Shown piece after piece: positions 23,736 through 31,459 of a stretch of DNA of 45,512 bases. Position 1 is the stretch's first letter. The number at the start of each line of letters is the position of its first letter. The notes beneath the pieces are model-generated. The model made no database searches. It was not told the origin of the DNA and saw only the letters and a program-made list of their open reading frames with translations. This stretch comes from Ruegeria sp. (GTDB taxonomy: Bacteria; Pseudomonadota; Alphaproteobacteria; Rhodobacterales; Rhodobacteraceae), in assembly GCF_028066395.1 (NCBI RefSeq), contig NZ_JALCBM010000014.1:19110-64621 (forward strand). The letters run 5' to 3'. The position numbers and the translations under genes are program-made.

Positions 23736-25059
23736 TTTGGCTCCGGTTTTGCGGGAAATGCGGGTGCAGGTCGTCGATGATGATCGGGTGGGCGTGCGGG
23801 GCGTCCCCGGCTAGATGAGGGTGATCCTGTGGCAAATCGGGGTGGTCATGCGCGACGGACCCCTGATCCCGACGTGGCCAGATCAGCAGGGCCGCAACCA
23901 GCCCCAGCACCGAAAAGGCAGCCATCCAGCCCAGTGCCACCGCGCTGCCGAACATGGTCATCAACCCGCCCGCCAGCGGATACAGCACCAACCAGCAGCC
24001 GTGGGACAGGGTGAACTGGGCGGCAAACACTGCCGGGCGGTCCTCGGGGTGGGCCGAGCGGGTCAGTAGGCGGCCCGAGGGCGTCAGCGTCGCCGAATAG
24101 CCGAACCCGGTGCAGGTCCAGAAGACGGTCAGCAGAGCCAGCGAAAGCGGCATCATCGCGGCCAGAACCGCAGCAGCGGCCATGGCGAGGGTGCCGAGGG
24201 TGGCACCGAAGATCATGACCTTGCGATCCTCGAACCGGTCCAGCAGCCGGGGCAGCGCAAAGGCGGCCAGCATCGAACCGCCCCCGAACCCGGCCAAAGC
24301 GATGGCAACAGCGCTGTCGGACAGGCCCAGATCGCTGCGGATGATGACGACGGTGTTGACGATCACCATGGAACTCAGCGCTGCCGCACTCCAGCTAAGC
24401 GCCAGCAGCCCGCGCAGCCGGGGGGTTTTCAGGTAGATGCGAATGCCGCGGGTGGTCCGGTCGTAAATCCCGCGCCGCTTGCCCGGTTTGGGCGAGGGCA
24501 GCGCGACCGAGACCACCAGCATTGCCGAGGCAACAAACCCCAGGCTGGTGCCCCAGAACAGGCTGTCGAAACTGACGATCAGCAACAGGGCCGCCGCCAG
24601 CATCGGACTGAGCAGGCTTTCCATATCCATCGCCAGCCGGGACAGGGACAGGGCCTTAGTATAGTCCCTCTCATCCGTCAGTACATCGGGGATGGTGGCC
24701 TGAAAGGCGGGGGTGAACCCGGCCGAGGCGGATTGCAGCAGAAAGATCAGCACATAGACCTGCCAGACCTCGGTCACGAAGGGCAGGCAGAGCGCCACCG
24801 CCGCACGCACCAGATCCAGCGCCACAAGCATGCGGCGGCGGTCCAGACGCTCGGCAAACGCAGCGGCAAGCGGGGCGATGGTGACATAGGCCACCATCTT
24901 GATGGTCAGCGCCGTGCCCAGCACCAGCCCGGCCCCGTCCCCGGCCAGATCATAGGCCAGCAGCGCCAGCGCCAGTGTGGCCAGCCCGGTGCCGGTCAGT
25001 GCCACGATCTGCGCGGCAAACAGGTGGCGATAGGTGCGGTTGCGCAAGACGCTGAGCAT
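23722..25059 (-). CDS. MFS exporter with His-rich tail (NreB-like)
   Basis: The 445-aa protein is a twelve-helix major facilitator. The N-terminal half has YRHLFAAQIVALTGTGLATLALALLAYDLAGD and FLLQSASAGFTPAFQATIPDVLTDERDYTKALSLSRLAMDMESLLSPMLAAALL, which resemble nickel-resistance exporters of the NreB type as I know them. The last 45 residues after the final helix include eight His within about 30 residues (HDHPDLPQDHPHLAGDAPHAHP and DLHPHF), a feature of NreB-type nickel exporters. I infer efflux of nickel or another divalent metal; substrate is unproven. The Lrp-family gene overlaps its 3' end. The ATG has CCTCCT-complementary bases (AGGAGGGG on the opposite strand side) near the start but the exact site is unclear. 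Confidence 0.9.
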   Translation of the reverse strand: MLSVLRNRTYRHLFAAQIVALTGTGLATLALALLAYDLAGDGAGLVLGTALTIKMVAYVTIAPLAAAFAERLDRRRMLVALDLVRAAVALCLPFVTEVWQVYVLIFLLQSASAGFTPAFQATIPDVLTDERDYTKALSLSRLAMDMESLLSPMLAAALLLIVSFDSLFWGTSLGFVASAMLVVSVALPSPKPGKRRGIYDRTTRGIRIYLKTPRLRGLLALSWSAAALSSMVIVNTVVIIRSDLGLSDSAVAIALAGFGGGSMLAAFALPRLLDRFEDRKVMIFGATLGTLAMAAAAVLAAMMPLSLALLTVFWTCTGFGYSATLTPSGRLLTRSAHPEDRPAVFAAQFTLSHGCWLVLYPLAGGLMTMFGSAVALGWMAAFSVLGLVAALLIWPRRDQGSVAHDHPDLPQDHPHLAGDAPHAHPIIIDDLHPHFPQNRSQNGPA

Positions 25060-25156
25060 CAGGAGGGGTTCCTTGTCACAGTTGCGCCAATTGTTCGCGC
25101 GCGGGGCCGTTCGTCAAGATGCCGCCCCTGCGGCGGTTTTCCACGGACAGCGTTGA

Positions 25157-25171
25157 GTTTGGTGGCCAAAC
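25157..25171. promoter_or_regulatory. Inverted repeat in divergent promoter region
   Basis: GTTTGG (25157-25162) and CCAAAC (25166-25171) form a perfect six-base inverted repeat with a TGG centre. It lies in the 151-base gap between the divergent MFS exporter and RNase D-like genes. It falls in the spacer of a weak promoter-like pair toward the exonuclease (TTGAGT at 25153-25158 and TATCTC at 25176-25181, 17-base spacing). It could be an operator for a dimeric regulator. Confidence 0.35.
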
Positions 25172-25210
25172 CTCCTATCTCGGGGGCGACAGTGCACAAA
25201 GGACAATTCC

Positions 25211-25825
25211 GTGGCGAACCACCTGTACAAGAACGACCTGCCGGATGGGCTGGATCTGGGCCCTGTTGTGGCCATTGACTGTGAAACCATGGGGCTGAAT
25301 CCGCATCGGGATCGCCTGTGTGTTATCCAGATGTCGGGTGGCGACGGGCACAGCCATATCGTGCAGGTGGAGAAAGGCCAGACAGCGGCCCCCAACCTGT
25401 GCGCGATGCTGGAAAACCCGGAGGTGCTGAAACTGTTCCACTTTGGCCGGTTCGATATCGCCGCGATGTATCACACCTTTGGCGCGCTGGCCGCGCCGGT
25501 CTATTGCACCAAGATCGCCAGCCGCCTGATCCGCACCTATACCGACCGGCATGGGCTGAAGAACCTGTGTCAGGAGCTGCTGGGCGTCGATATCTCGAAA
25601 CAGCAGCAGATGAGTGATTGGGGCGCAGAAACCCTGACCGAGGCGCAGCTGGACTATGCCGCCTCGGACGTTTTGTATCTGCATCAGCTGCGCGACGGTC
25701 TGAACGCGCGGCTGGCCCGCGAAGGCCGCGCCGAGATGGCGCAGGCCTGTTTTGACTTTCTGCCGATGCGCGCGAAGCTTGACCTCGCCGGTTGGCCCGA
25801 AACGGATATTTTTGCGCACTCATGA
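25211..25825 (+). CDS. Short RNase D-like 3'-5' exonuclease
   Basis: The 204-aa protein is a DEDDy-type 3'-5' exonuclease domain. The expected acidic and Tyr residues are visible: Asp23 and Glu25 (VAIDCETMGL), Asp81 (FHFGRFDIAAM), and Tyr148 and Asp152 (LDYAASDVLYL). It lacks the HRDC domains of full-length RNase D (about 375 aa), so it is the short form found in many alphaproteobacteria and probably trims structured RNA 3' ends. The start is GTG, with AAAGGA upstream. Its stop overlaps the kdsD ATG (ATGA), so it heads the kdsD-lptCAB unit. Confidence 0.93.
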   Translation: MANHLYKNDLPDGLDLGPVVAIDCETMGLNPHRDRLCVIQMSGGDGHSHIVQVEKGQTAAPNLCAMLENPEVLKLFHFGRFDIAAMYHTFGALAAPVYCTKIASRLIRTYTDRHGLKNLCQELLGVDISKQQQMSDWGAETLTEAQLDYAASDVLYLHQLRDGLNARLAREGRAEMAQACFDFLPMRAKLDLAGWPETDIFAHS

Positions 25826-26790
25826 CCGATACCGAAGCATTCCTGAGAACCGCAAGACAGGTGGTCACCGACGAGGCCCGCGCGCTGGACGTACTGGCCG
25901 ACAGCCTGGACGAGAACTTTGCCGAAGCCGTGCAGATGATCCTGCAAGCCACGGGCCGGATCATCATCAGCGGCATCGGCAAATCGGGCCATATCGGCCA
26001 CAAGATCGCCGCAACGCTGGCCAGCACCGGCACGCCCGCCTATTTCGTGCACCCGGCCGAGGCCAGCCATGGTGATCTGGGTATGGTGTCCAAGGGCGAT
26101 GTGGTTCTGGCGATCTCGAACTCGGGCGAGGCGCCGGAACTTGCCAACCTGCTGGCCTTCACCCGCCGCTTTGGCATTCCGCTGATTGGCCTGTCCAGCA
26201 AACCGGAAAGCACTCTGATGAAGCAGGCCGATGTACATCTGCTGATCCCGTCGATGGGTGAGGCATGCGGGTTTGGCATGGTGCCCTCAACCTCGACCAC
26301 GCTGACGCTGGCGATGGGGGATGCGCTGGCGATTGCGCTGATGAAATACCGCGATTTCCAGCCCGAGGATTTTCGCGCCTTCCACCCCGGCGGCAAACTG
26401 GGTGCGCGGCTGTCCACCGTGGGTGACCTGATGCATACGGGTGCGGCGCTGCCTCTGGTTGCGGCGGACACGGCGATGAGCGACGCGCTGATCGAGATCA
26501 GCCAGAAAGGCTTTGGCGTAGCAGGTGTCACCGACGCACAAGGACACCTGATCGGTATCATCACCGATGGCGACCTGCGGCGGCACATGGACGGGCTGCT
26601 GGGCAAGAGCACGCAAGAGGTCATGACCGAAAGCCCCACCACCATCCAATCCGGCGCATTGGCGGAAGAGGCGGTGTCGATCATGAACGACCGCAAAATC
26701 ACCTCACTTTTCGTGGTGGATGAGGCCGCACCGGGTCAGGCAAAGGGCCTGTTGCACATCCACGACTGCCTGCGCGTCGGGCTGGGTTAA
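25822..26790 (+). CDS. kdsD: Arabinose-5-phosphate isomerase KdsD
   Basis: The 322-aa KpsF/GutQ-type enzyme converts ribulose-5-phosphate to arabinose-5-phosphate, the first step toward the LPS core sugar Kdo. A SIS domain spans about residues 35-170 (SGIGKSGHIGHKIAATLASTGTPAYFVHPAEASHGDLGM), and two CBS domains lie at about 205-322 (LMHTGAALPLV, GVAGVTDAQGHLIGIITDGDLRRH). The ATG at 25822 overlaps the RNase D stop and starts at the conserved N-terminus; a longer frame from 25792 is unlikely. lptC follows 13 bases downstream, which ties Kdo supply to LPS export. Confidence 0.95.
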   Translation: MTDTEAFLRTARQVVTDEARALDVLADSLDENFAEAVQMILQATGRIIISGIGKSGHIGHKIAATLASTGTPAYFVHPAEASHGDLGMVSKGDVVLAISNSGEAPELANLLAFTRRFGIPLIGLSSKPESTLMKQADVHLLIPSMGEACGFGMVPSTSTTLTLAMGDALAIALMKYRDFQPEDFRAFHPGGKLGARLSTVGDLMHTGAALPLVAADTAMSDALIEISQKGFGVAGVTDAQGHLIGIITDGDLRRHMDGLLGKSTQEVMTESPTTIQSGALAEEAVSIMNDRKITSLFVVDEAAPGQAKGLLHIHDCLRVGLG

Positions 26791-26803
26791 GGGAGGGATC
26801 GCT

Positions 26804-27403
26804 GTGGATCGCCATTCCAGATGGGTACAGTTCCTGAAGGTACTGTTGCCGTTGGCGGCGATCACATTGCTGTCCACCATGTTCCTGCTGTCGCGCAGCG
26901 TCGAGACCAATGTCTCGGTCCCGTTCTCGCGCGAGGCGATTGATGAAAGACTGGCCGATCAGGCGGTGACACGCCCCAGATACAACGGGGTGACCAGCAA
27001 GGGTGAAGAGATTCAGGTCGAAGCCCGGCGCGCGACTCAGGGCGACGAGGGGGATGCCCCGACCGGGTCCGAGATTTCCGGGCGCCTTGGTCTGTCGGGT
27101 GGCGGGGTCATCACGCTGGAATCCAACGCAGGCTCGATCCGCCCCGACAAGGGCACCGTCACCTTTGTGGGCGATGTCGTCATCACCTCGGCCGATGGCA
27201 TGCGGGTGACGACCGATTTGCTCAACACCTCGCTGGACGAAATCCGCGGCGACACGCCCGGTCAGGTCGATGGAACCAGCCCGATTGGCGCATTTACTGC
27301 CGGTCGGATGCGTTTTGGCACTGTAAAAAACGACGGCCCGGTCCATATTCTTTTTACAGACGGCGTGAAGCTGATATACGAGCCAATGAAAGCTGAAAGA
27401 TAA
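26804..27403 (+). CDS. lptC: LPS export protein LptC
   Basis: LptC (199 aa) is the bitopic inner membrane protein that passes LPS from LptBFG to LptA. A membrane anchor spans about residues 10-31 (FLKVLLPLAAITLLSTMFLLS), followed by a periplasmic jelly-roll domain with repeated beta strands and GTVTFVGDVVITSADGMRVTTDLLN. The start codon is GTG at 26804, chosen because GGGAGGG lies 6-13 bases upstream; the longer open frame overlaps kdsD. It lies between kdsD and lptA, the common order for this cluster. Confidence 0.93.
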   Translation: MDRHSRWVQFLKVLLPLAAITLLSTMFLLSRSVETNVSVPFSREAIDERLADQAVTRPRYNGVTSKGEEIQVEARRATQGDEGDAPTGSEISGRLGLSGGGVITLESNAGSIRPDKGTVTFVGDVVITSADGMRVTTDLLNTSLDEIRGDTPGQVDGTSPIGAFTAGRMRFGTVKNDGPVHILFTDGVKLIYEPMKAER

Positions 27404-27406
27404 CCC

Positions 27407-27898
27407 GTGTTTGACTTACGTATAGCCTCTGTTTGTATCGCCCTGACCCTCGGCGCATTCCCGGCATCCGCGCAAGAGGCGCAAGTTGCCTTTGGGTCTG
27501 TCAAAGCCGACCCGACCCTGCCGGTCGAGGTCACCTCTGAGACCCTGAATGTCAATCAGGAGGACGGATCGGCCGAGTTTGTGGGCAATGTCATCGTCGT
27601 GCAGGGCGAAATGCGTCTGAGTGCGGAGCGGGTTCTGGTGGTCTACAACGCCGACCGCTCGGCCATTCAGCGGCTTGAGGCGACCGAGGATGTGGTTCTG
27701 GTCAGCCCCCCCGACGCAGCCGAAGGCGACCGGGCGGAATATACCATCGACACCGGCGTGATCCGCATGAATGGCAATGTGCTGCTGACCCAGGGGCCCA
27801 GCATCATCAGCGGCGATCAGATGATCGCCAATCTGACCACCGGCACCGCGACCATGTCGGGCCGTGTCAAGACCATCCTGCAGCAGGGTGGCAATTGA
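27407..27898 (+). CDS. lptA: Periplasmic LPS transport protein LptA
   Basis: LptA (163 aa) forms the periplasmic bridge that carries LPS to the outer membrane. A signal peptide (about residues 1-22, ending ASA) precedes an OstA-type repeat domain: VEVTSETLNVNQEDGSAEFVGNVIVVQGEMRLSAERVLVVYN and a second repeat RAEYTIDTGVIRMNGNVLLTQGPSIISGDQMIANLTTG. The start is GTG, three bases after the lptC stop, with a weak ribosome binding site, so coupling to lptC translation is likely. Its TGA shares a base with the lptB ATG. Confidence 0.95.
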   Translation: MFDLRIASVCIALTLGAFPASAQEAQVAFGSVKADPTLPVEVTSETLNVNQEDGSAEFVGNVIVVQGEMRLSAERVLVVYNADRSAIQRLEATEDVVLVSPPDAAEGDRAEYTIDTGVIRMNGNVLLTQGPSIISGDQMIANLTTGTATMSGRVKTILQQGGN

Positions 27899-28656
27899 TG
27901 AATCAACCCACCCTGTCCGTGGCCGAGGGGTCCTCGGGGCTGAAGATCGAGAAGCTGCGCAAATCCTACCGCAAGAAAACCGTGATCCGCGATGTCTCGA
28001 TGACATTGGACCGGTCCGAGGTGGTGGCGCTGCTGGGGCCGAACGGGTCGGGCAAGACGACGACCTTCTATTCGGTCGCCGGGCTGGTCTTCCCCGAGGC
28101 CGGAACCGTCACGATTGACGGGCAGAATGTCACCACCCTGCCGATGTACCGCCGCGCGCGGCTTGGCATCGGCTATCTGCCGCAGGAAATGTCGATCTTT
28201 CGCGGCATGAGCGTCGAGGACAACATCGCCTCCGTTTTGGACATAACAGTCAAGCACGCGCACAAGCGCAAGGAACGGCTGGAAGAGTTGCTGTCGGATT
28301 TCTCGATCGAACACCTGCGCCGCGCGCCTGCGCTGGCCCTGTCGGGTGGCGAACGCCGCCGGGTCGAGATTGCGCGCTGTCTGGCCGCCGATCCGAAATA
28401 TCTGCTGCTGGATGAACCCTTTGCCGGTGTTGACCCGATCAGCGTCGGCGATATCCGCCATCTGGTGGCCGATCTGAAGAAACGGGGAATCGGTGTGCTG
28501 ATCACCGACCATAACGTCCGGGAAACGCTGGAAATTGTGGATCGCGCCTATATTCTGCATGACGGACAGGTTCTGATGTCCGGCACCCCGGACGAAGTGG
28601 TCGAAAACGAAAATGTGCGCCGCGTCTATTTGGGCGAAAACTTCCGTATTTCATGA
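27898..28656 (+). CDS. lptB: LPS export ABC ATPase LptB
   Basis: LptB (252 aa) powers LPS extraction from the inner membrane with LptF, LptG and LptC. Walker A is GPNGSGKT at residues 47-54. The Q-loop lies in GIGYLPQEMSIFRGM, the ABC signature is LSGGERRRVEIAR, and Walker B is LLLDEPFAGVDP; the H-loop His lies in LITDHNVRET. The segment SIFRGMSVEDNI is typical of LptB. The ATG at 27898 overlaps the lptA stop; a TTG one codon earlier is unlikely. It ends the kdsD-lptCAB run, with 252 non-coding bases to hpf. Confidence 0.97.
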   Translation: MNQPTLSVAEGSSGLKIEKLRKSYRKKTVIRDVSMTLDRSEVVALLGPNGSGKTTTFYSVAGLVFPEAGTVTIDGQNVTTLPMYRRARLGIGYLPQEMSIFRGMSVEDNIASVLDITVKHAHKRKERLEELLSDFSIEHLRRAPALALSGGERRRVEIARCLAADPKYLLLDEPFAGVDPISVGDIRHLVADLKKRGIGVLITDHNVRETLEIVDRAYILHDGQVLMSGTPDEVVENENVRRVYLGENFRIS

Positions 28657-28908
28657 GCTTGCGCGGAATTGCGCCGGATGCATGGCGGAAATCGCATTTC
28701 CACACATCTGTTTTGATTGACTCTTCCGCCGCGTCTTGGCTCAATTGGCACATGGCATTTCTTCGGTTCCAGTCTGGATCTCGATGTCCCTTCTTCGAAG
28801 GGCCGGTTCAAAGACAACCGTGGAACATGTCGTTACCCCCCACCCGATAAAAACAAGTCCGTCGCGTTCTGCGGCGTCAGAATGGGTGTGAATTGTGAAG
28901 GAGATCAC
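28657..28908. other. Intergenic region lptB-hpf with small hairpins
   Basis: This 252-base gap is one of the longest in the window. It holds a perfect six-base inverted repeat CCCTTC/GAAGGG with a TTC loop (28788-28802). A weaker repeat CGGTT/AACCG follows a few bases later. A GAAGGAGA ribosome binding site (28897-28904) precedes hpf. A TGGCAC near 28746 recalls a sigma-54 -24 element, but the matching -12 GC is absent. The promoter of hpf should lie here but I cannot place it with confidence. Confidence 0.5.
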
Positions 28909-29472
28909 ATGCGTTACCAAATCAGCGGAAAACAGATCGACATCGGCGCGGCCCTGCAGACCCACGTGCAGACCGAGCTGGGCGAGGTCGTGGGCAAATA
29001 CGCCCAGCGCCCGACGGACGCCAACGTCGTCTTTTCCCGTTCGGCGCATGAATATGTATGCGAAACCACTGTACATTTGTCCACGGGCCTGACCGCTCAG
29101 GCCAAGGCCCACGCAACCGAAATCTATGCGGCATTCGAAGGCTGCTGCGACAAGATGGAAACACAGCTGCGCCGTTATAAGCGCAGGCTGAAGGATCACC
29201 ACAAGGATCGGTCCGAGCCGGTTGAACTCTTTGGCGCGTCCTCTTATATCCTCGCCTCTGACGAATCGGATTCGGCTGATGAGCCCGAATCGCTGCAGCC
29301 TATGATTGTGGCTGAGATGGAAACGAAGATCCCATCGCTCAGCGTCGGTGAGGCCGTAATGCAGATGGAACTGGCTGGCGCCCCGGTGCTGGTGTTCCGG
29401 AATGAAAACAAGGACGGGTTGAATGTCGTATATCGTCGGGAAGACGGCAATATCGGCTGGATCGATCCGTAA
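28909..29472 (+). CDS. hpf: Long ribosome hibernation promoting factor HPF
   Basis: The 187-aa protein has an N-terminal S30AE domain (residues 1-100; MRYQISGKQIDIGAALQTHVQTELGEVVGKYAQRPTDANVVFSRSA) that binds the 30S decoding region, and a C-terminal dimerisation domain (about 128-187) joined by an acidic linker. The two-domain length is that of long HPF, which makes 100S ribosome dimers in stationary phase. The ATG at 28909 has GAAGGAGA a few bases upstream; the frame open from 28717 is non-coding. ptsN follows after a hairpin. In gammaproteobacteria rpoN sits between lptB and hpf; here it is missing. Confidence 0.95.
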   Translation: MRYQISGKQIDIGAALQTHVQTELGEVVGKYAQRPTDANVVFSRSAHEYVCETTVHLSTGLTAQAKAHATEIYAAFEGCCDKMETQLRRYKRRLKDHHKDRSEPVELFGASSYILASDESDSADEPESLQPMIVAEMETKIPSLSVGEAVMQMELAGAPVLVFRNENKDGLNVVYRREDGNIGWIDP

Positions 29473-29494
29473 CAGGCAAGGATGAACGGCACAG

Positions 29495-29515
29495 GCCCCT
29501 GCGTTTTGCAGGGGC
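29495..29515 (+). terminator. Hairpin between hpf and ptsN
   Basis: GCCCCTGC (29495-29502) and GCAGGGGC (29508-29515) form a perfect eight-base stem with a GTTTT loop. No T-run follows, so it may be a processing or attenuating hairpin rather than a full terminator. It separates hpf from ptsN, whose ribosome binding site CCAGGAG starts six bases later (29521-29527). Confidence 0.5.
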
Positions 29516-29534
29516 TCAGCCCAGGAGCGTGAAC

Positions 29535-29999
29535 ATGGAGCTTTCGAGCATACTCAAGCCCGAAGCAGTGCGTGTATTGTCAGCGGCGTCCAGCAAGAAA
29601 CGGTTGTTTCAGGAAATCGGTGACATTGGCGCGGCGACGCTTGGGCTGGATGCACAGGCCATCGTCGACAGCCTGCTGGAGCGCGAAAGCCTCGGCCCGA
29701 CCGGCGTCGGCCATGGCGTCGCCCTGCCGCACGCGCGCCTGCCCGAGTTGGACGCGGTGGCGGGTGTCTTTGTGTTGCTGGAAAAACCGCTGGATTTCGG
29801 CTCGGTCGACCGGCAGCCCGTCGATCTGGCGTTCTCGCTGTTTGCGCCGGAAGAGGCCGGTGTCGATCACCTGAAAGCATTGGCGCTGGTGTCCCGCACT
29901 CTGCGCGAACCGACCGTCTGCGCCAAGCTGCGCGCCAATCCTGATCCGGTCAAGCTTTATGCTATTCTGACCGAAGCCCAGTCCATGCAGGCGGCTTGA
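29535..29999 (+). CDS. ptsN: Nitrogen PTS EIIA component PtsN
   Basis: PtsN (154 aa) is the EIIA of the nitrogen-related phosphotransferase system, which regulates potassium transport, carbon/nitrogen balance and stress responses through its phosphorylation state. The PTS EIIA type-2 motif GVGHGVALPHARL contains the phosphorylated His66. The ATG at 29535 has CCAGGAG eight bases upstream; a GTG at 29529 would sit on top of that site. It is the last gene of the run that starts with the RNase D-like gene. The length is typical of the family. Confidence 0.95.
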   Translation: MELSSILKPEAVRVLSAASSKKRLFQEIGDIGAATLGLDAQAIVDSLLERESLGPTGVGHGVALPHARLPELDAVAGVFVLLEKPLDFGSVDRQPVDLAFSLFAPEEAGVDHLKALALVSRTLREPTVCAKLRANPDPVKLYAILTEAQSMQAA

Positions 30000-30120
30000 G
30001 CGTTCTGCGCGCGAAAAGCCTCCGGATTTGGGGCCTCTTCACAGCAAGTATCAAAAATCAACCAAAGTTGCCTGCTTCGAGTTAAATGCATTCGCGGCTA
30101 TATTGGCTTTGAGTCCACAC

Positions 30121-30642
30121 CTATTGACGAAACGGGACCGTCTTGAGCGTCGATAGCTCGCCATTAGAAAATCGCATTATCTCTAAAGCACGCAGTTTTC
30201 CGCAAATCGGAAGCTCACCAGCATCCGAAACATCTAGTCGCTCAATTTCCGCGCGCTCGTCATAAGTCGCTATTGTCATATGCGGTCTGAACGGATGTGT
30301 TGAGTTTAGTTCCGTACGATGTTCCCCGTTGTAGAGTTGATCGTGCAAAGCAGTCACTGTGCAACTTCCATCGCCGCAAAGAAGGAAGATTTTGTATTTT
30401 TGTTCAAAGGGATCAAACTCGATTGCGTGGTCGTCGAACGCGATAGGGAACTCGTGAGTTTGGTTCGAAACCGCCTCGACCAACTCAGTGATGGTCTGTA
30501 AGTGTTCGTCCTTCACTCCAAACACCAAGGTAATGTGTGGTGGAACAAGTTTAGCTCTTTGAGGCTCATGTTTTGCCCGAAAGCTTCGAATTCGGCCAGC
30601 GCAAGATGGTTCGAACTCCGGGTAAGCTAAAACATAAATCAT
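30121..30642 (-). CDS. 2H phosphoesterase (2'-5' RNA ligase-like), low GC
   Basis: The 173-aa protein carries the two H-x-T motifs of the 2H superfamily: His36-Ile-Thr38 in PPHITLVFGV and His121-Met-Thr123 in FRPHMTIAT. These enzymes act on 2'-5' linked or cyclic phosphate RNA ends or nucleotides. Base and codon use are more AT-rich than in the neighbours, and the gene stands alone between unrelated units, which suggests acquisition. No strong ribosome binding site is visible. I start at the ATG at 30642, since the sequence from there begins with the strand-forming MIYVLAYPEF; a TTG at 30669 is possible. The substrate cannot be told from sequence. Confidence 0.82.
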   Translation of the reverse strand: MIYVLAYPEFEPSCAGRIRSFRAKHEPQRAKLVPPHITLVFGVKDEHLQTITELVEAVSNQTHEFPIAFDDHAIEFDPFEQKYKIFLLCGDGSCTVTALHDQLYNGEHRTELNSTHPFRPHMTIATYDERAEIERLDVSDAGELPICGKLRALEIMRFSNGELSTLKTVPFRQ

Positions 30643-30774
30643 TGTGGGATAGTGGCGCGTAGATTTCAAAATCTCAACGGCAGCAAAATCCGCGCAGCGA
30701 ACTTTGCCATTTGCAACACTCCTAGTGCAGGGCTGAAAAAGGTCGGAAGCCTTTTGTTTCGAAAATCGGAACGA

Positions 30775-31290
30775 TTACCCGCCCGTTCCCATCTCCAGCG
30801 TCCACCAGATCTTGCCGCCACCTTCCTGATGCCAGGCAAACCCCATCTGGGTCGCTTTCGGGTCCAGAATGACCGAACGCGGACCGGGTTCCTGCATCCA
30901 GGCGGCCAGGGTTTCGGTTTCGGTCTCATAGGTCTCGGAAATCGCCTCACCCAGGAAGGTGCCGTAGTAGCCTACGCGACTGGCCCGATCCAAGGGAGAG
31001 GAGCCGTCCGAGCCAAAGTGCCAGGGCCGGTTCTGCCGCGCCATATCCTTGGAATGCGTGGCAGCAGCAGCGTTCAGCTGTGCGTTCAACTGCACCGGCT
31101 GCAGACCCTGCGCCTGACGCAGTGCGTTGACCGAATCGAGCATGCGGAACTGCAATTTCTCGGGGTTGCCGCGAATCTTGTAGACCGTCGGCAGGGGGCG
31201 CCCATCGGCGCCAAGGCTCTGAGTGCGCGAATCGGTACAAGCGGCCAGAGTGGCAAAACAAAGCAGGAGAATGGAAAAAATACGCGTCAT
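30775..31290 (-). CDS. CAP-domain lipoprotein
   Basis: The 171-aa protein has a lipoprotein signal with lipobox LAAC (Cys18) and a CAP (SCP/PR-1) domain over about residues 45-170. Visible features are NALRQAQGLQPVQLNAQLNAAAATHSKDMARQNRPWHFGSDGSSPLDRA with the typical His, and ETYETETETLAAWMQEPGPRSVILDPKATQMGFAW. CAP proteins of bacteria are secreted or surface-anchored and poorly characterised. The ATG at 31290 is chosen because the lipoprotein signal starts there; the open frame extends further without protein character. It is divergent from the L,D-transpeptidase gene, and both concern the envelope. Confidence 0.9.
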   Translation of the reverse strand: MTRIFSILLLCFATLAACTDSRTQSLGADGRPLPTVYKIRGNPEKLQFRMLDSVNALRQAQGLQPVQLNAQLNAAAATHSKDMARQNRPWHFGSDGSSPLDRASRVGYYGTFLGEAISETYETETETLAAWMQEPGPRSVILDPKATQMGFAWHQEGGGKIWWTLEMGTGG

Positions 31291-31388
31291 GATGGGCCTG
31301 ATATCTGTGTCGCCAACGGGAATAGCCCGCCAGAGCGTCCGGGGCAAACGCACATTGGCGTCACCGCGCATGATTCTGCCGGTTTGAT

Positions 31389-31417
31389 TTGCGACTGAAG
31401 CATTCTGGCCATAAAAT
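31389..31417 (+). promoter_or_regulatory. Sigma-70-type promoter for L,D-transpeptidase gene
   Basis: TTGCGA (31389-31394), a 17-base spacer and TAAAAT (31412-31417) match the housekeeping promoter consensus at four and five of six positions. Transcription would start near 31424, about 36 bases before the start codon at 31460. Confidence 0.5.
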
Positions 31418-31459
31418 GACCCGGATTTTACATGTTTCCATCACGAAGGTCCGTTCGAC

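Noticed and set aside
25122..25140. Intrinsic terminator CCGCC/GGCGG plus TTTT between divergent genes
   Set aside because: No upstream gene is transcribed into it on the plus strand, the stem is only five bases and the T-run has four bases.
28741..28765. Sigma-54 promoter before hpf (TGGCAC)
   Set aside because: The -24-like TGGCAC is not followed by GC at the correct spacing for the -12 element.
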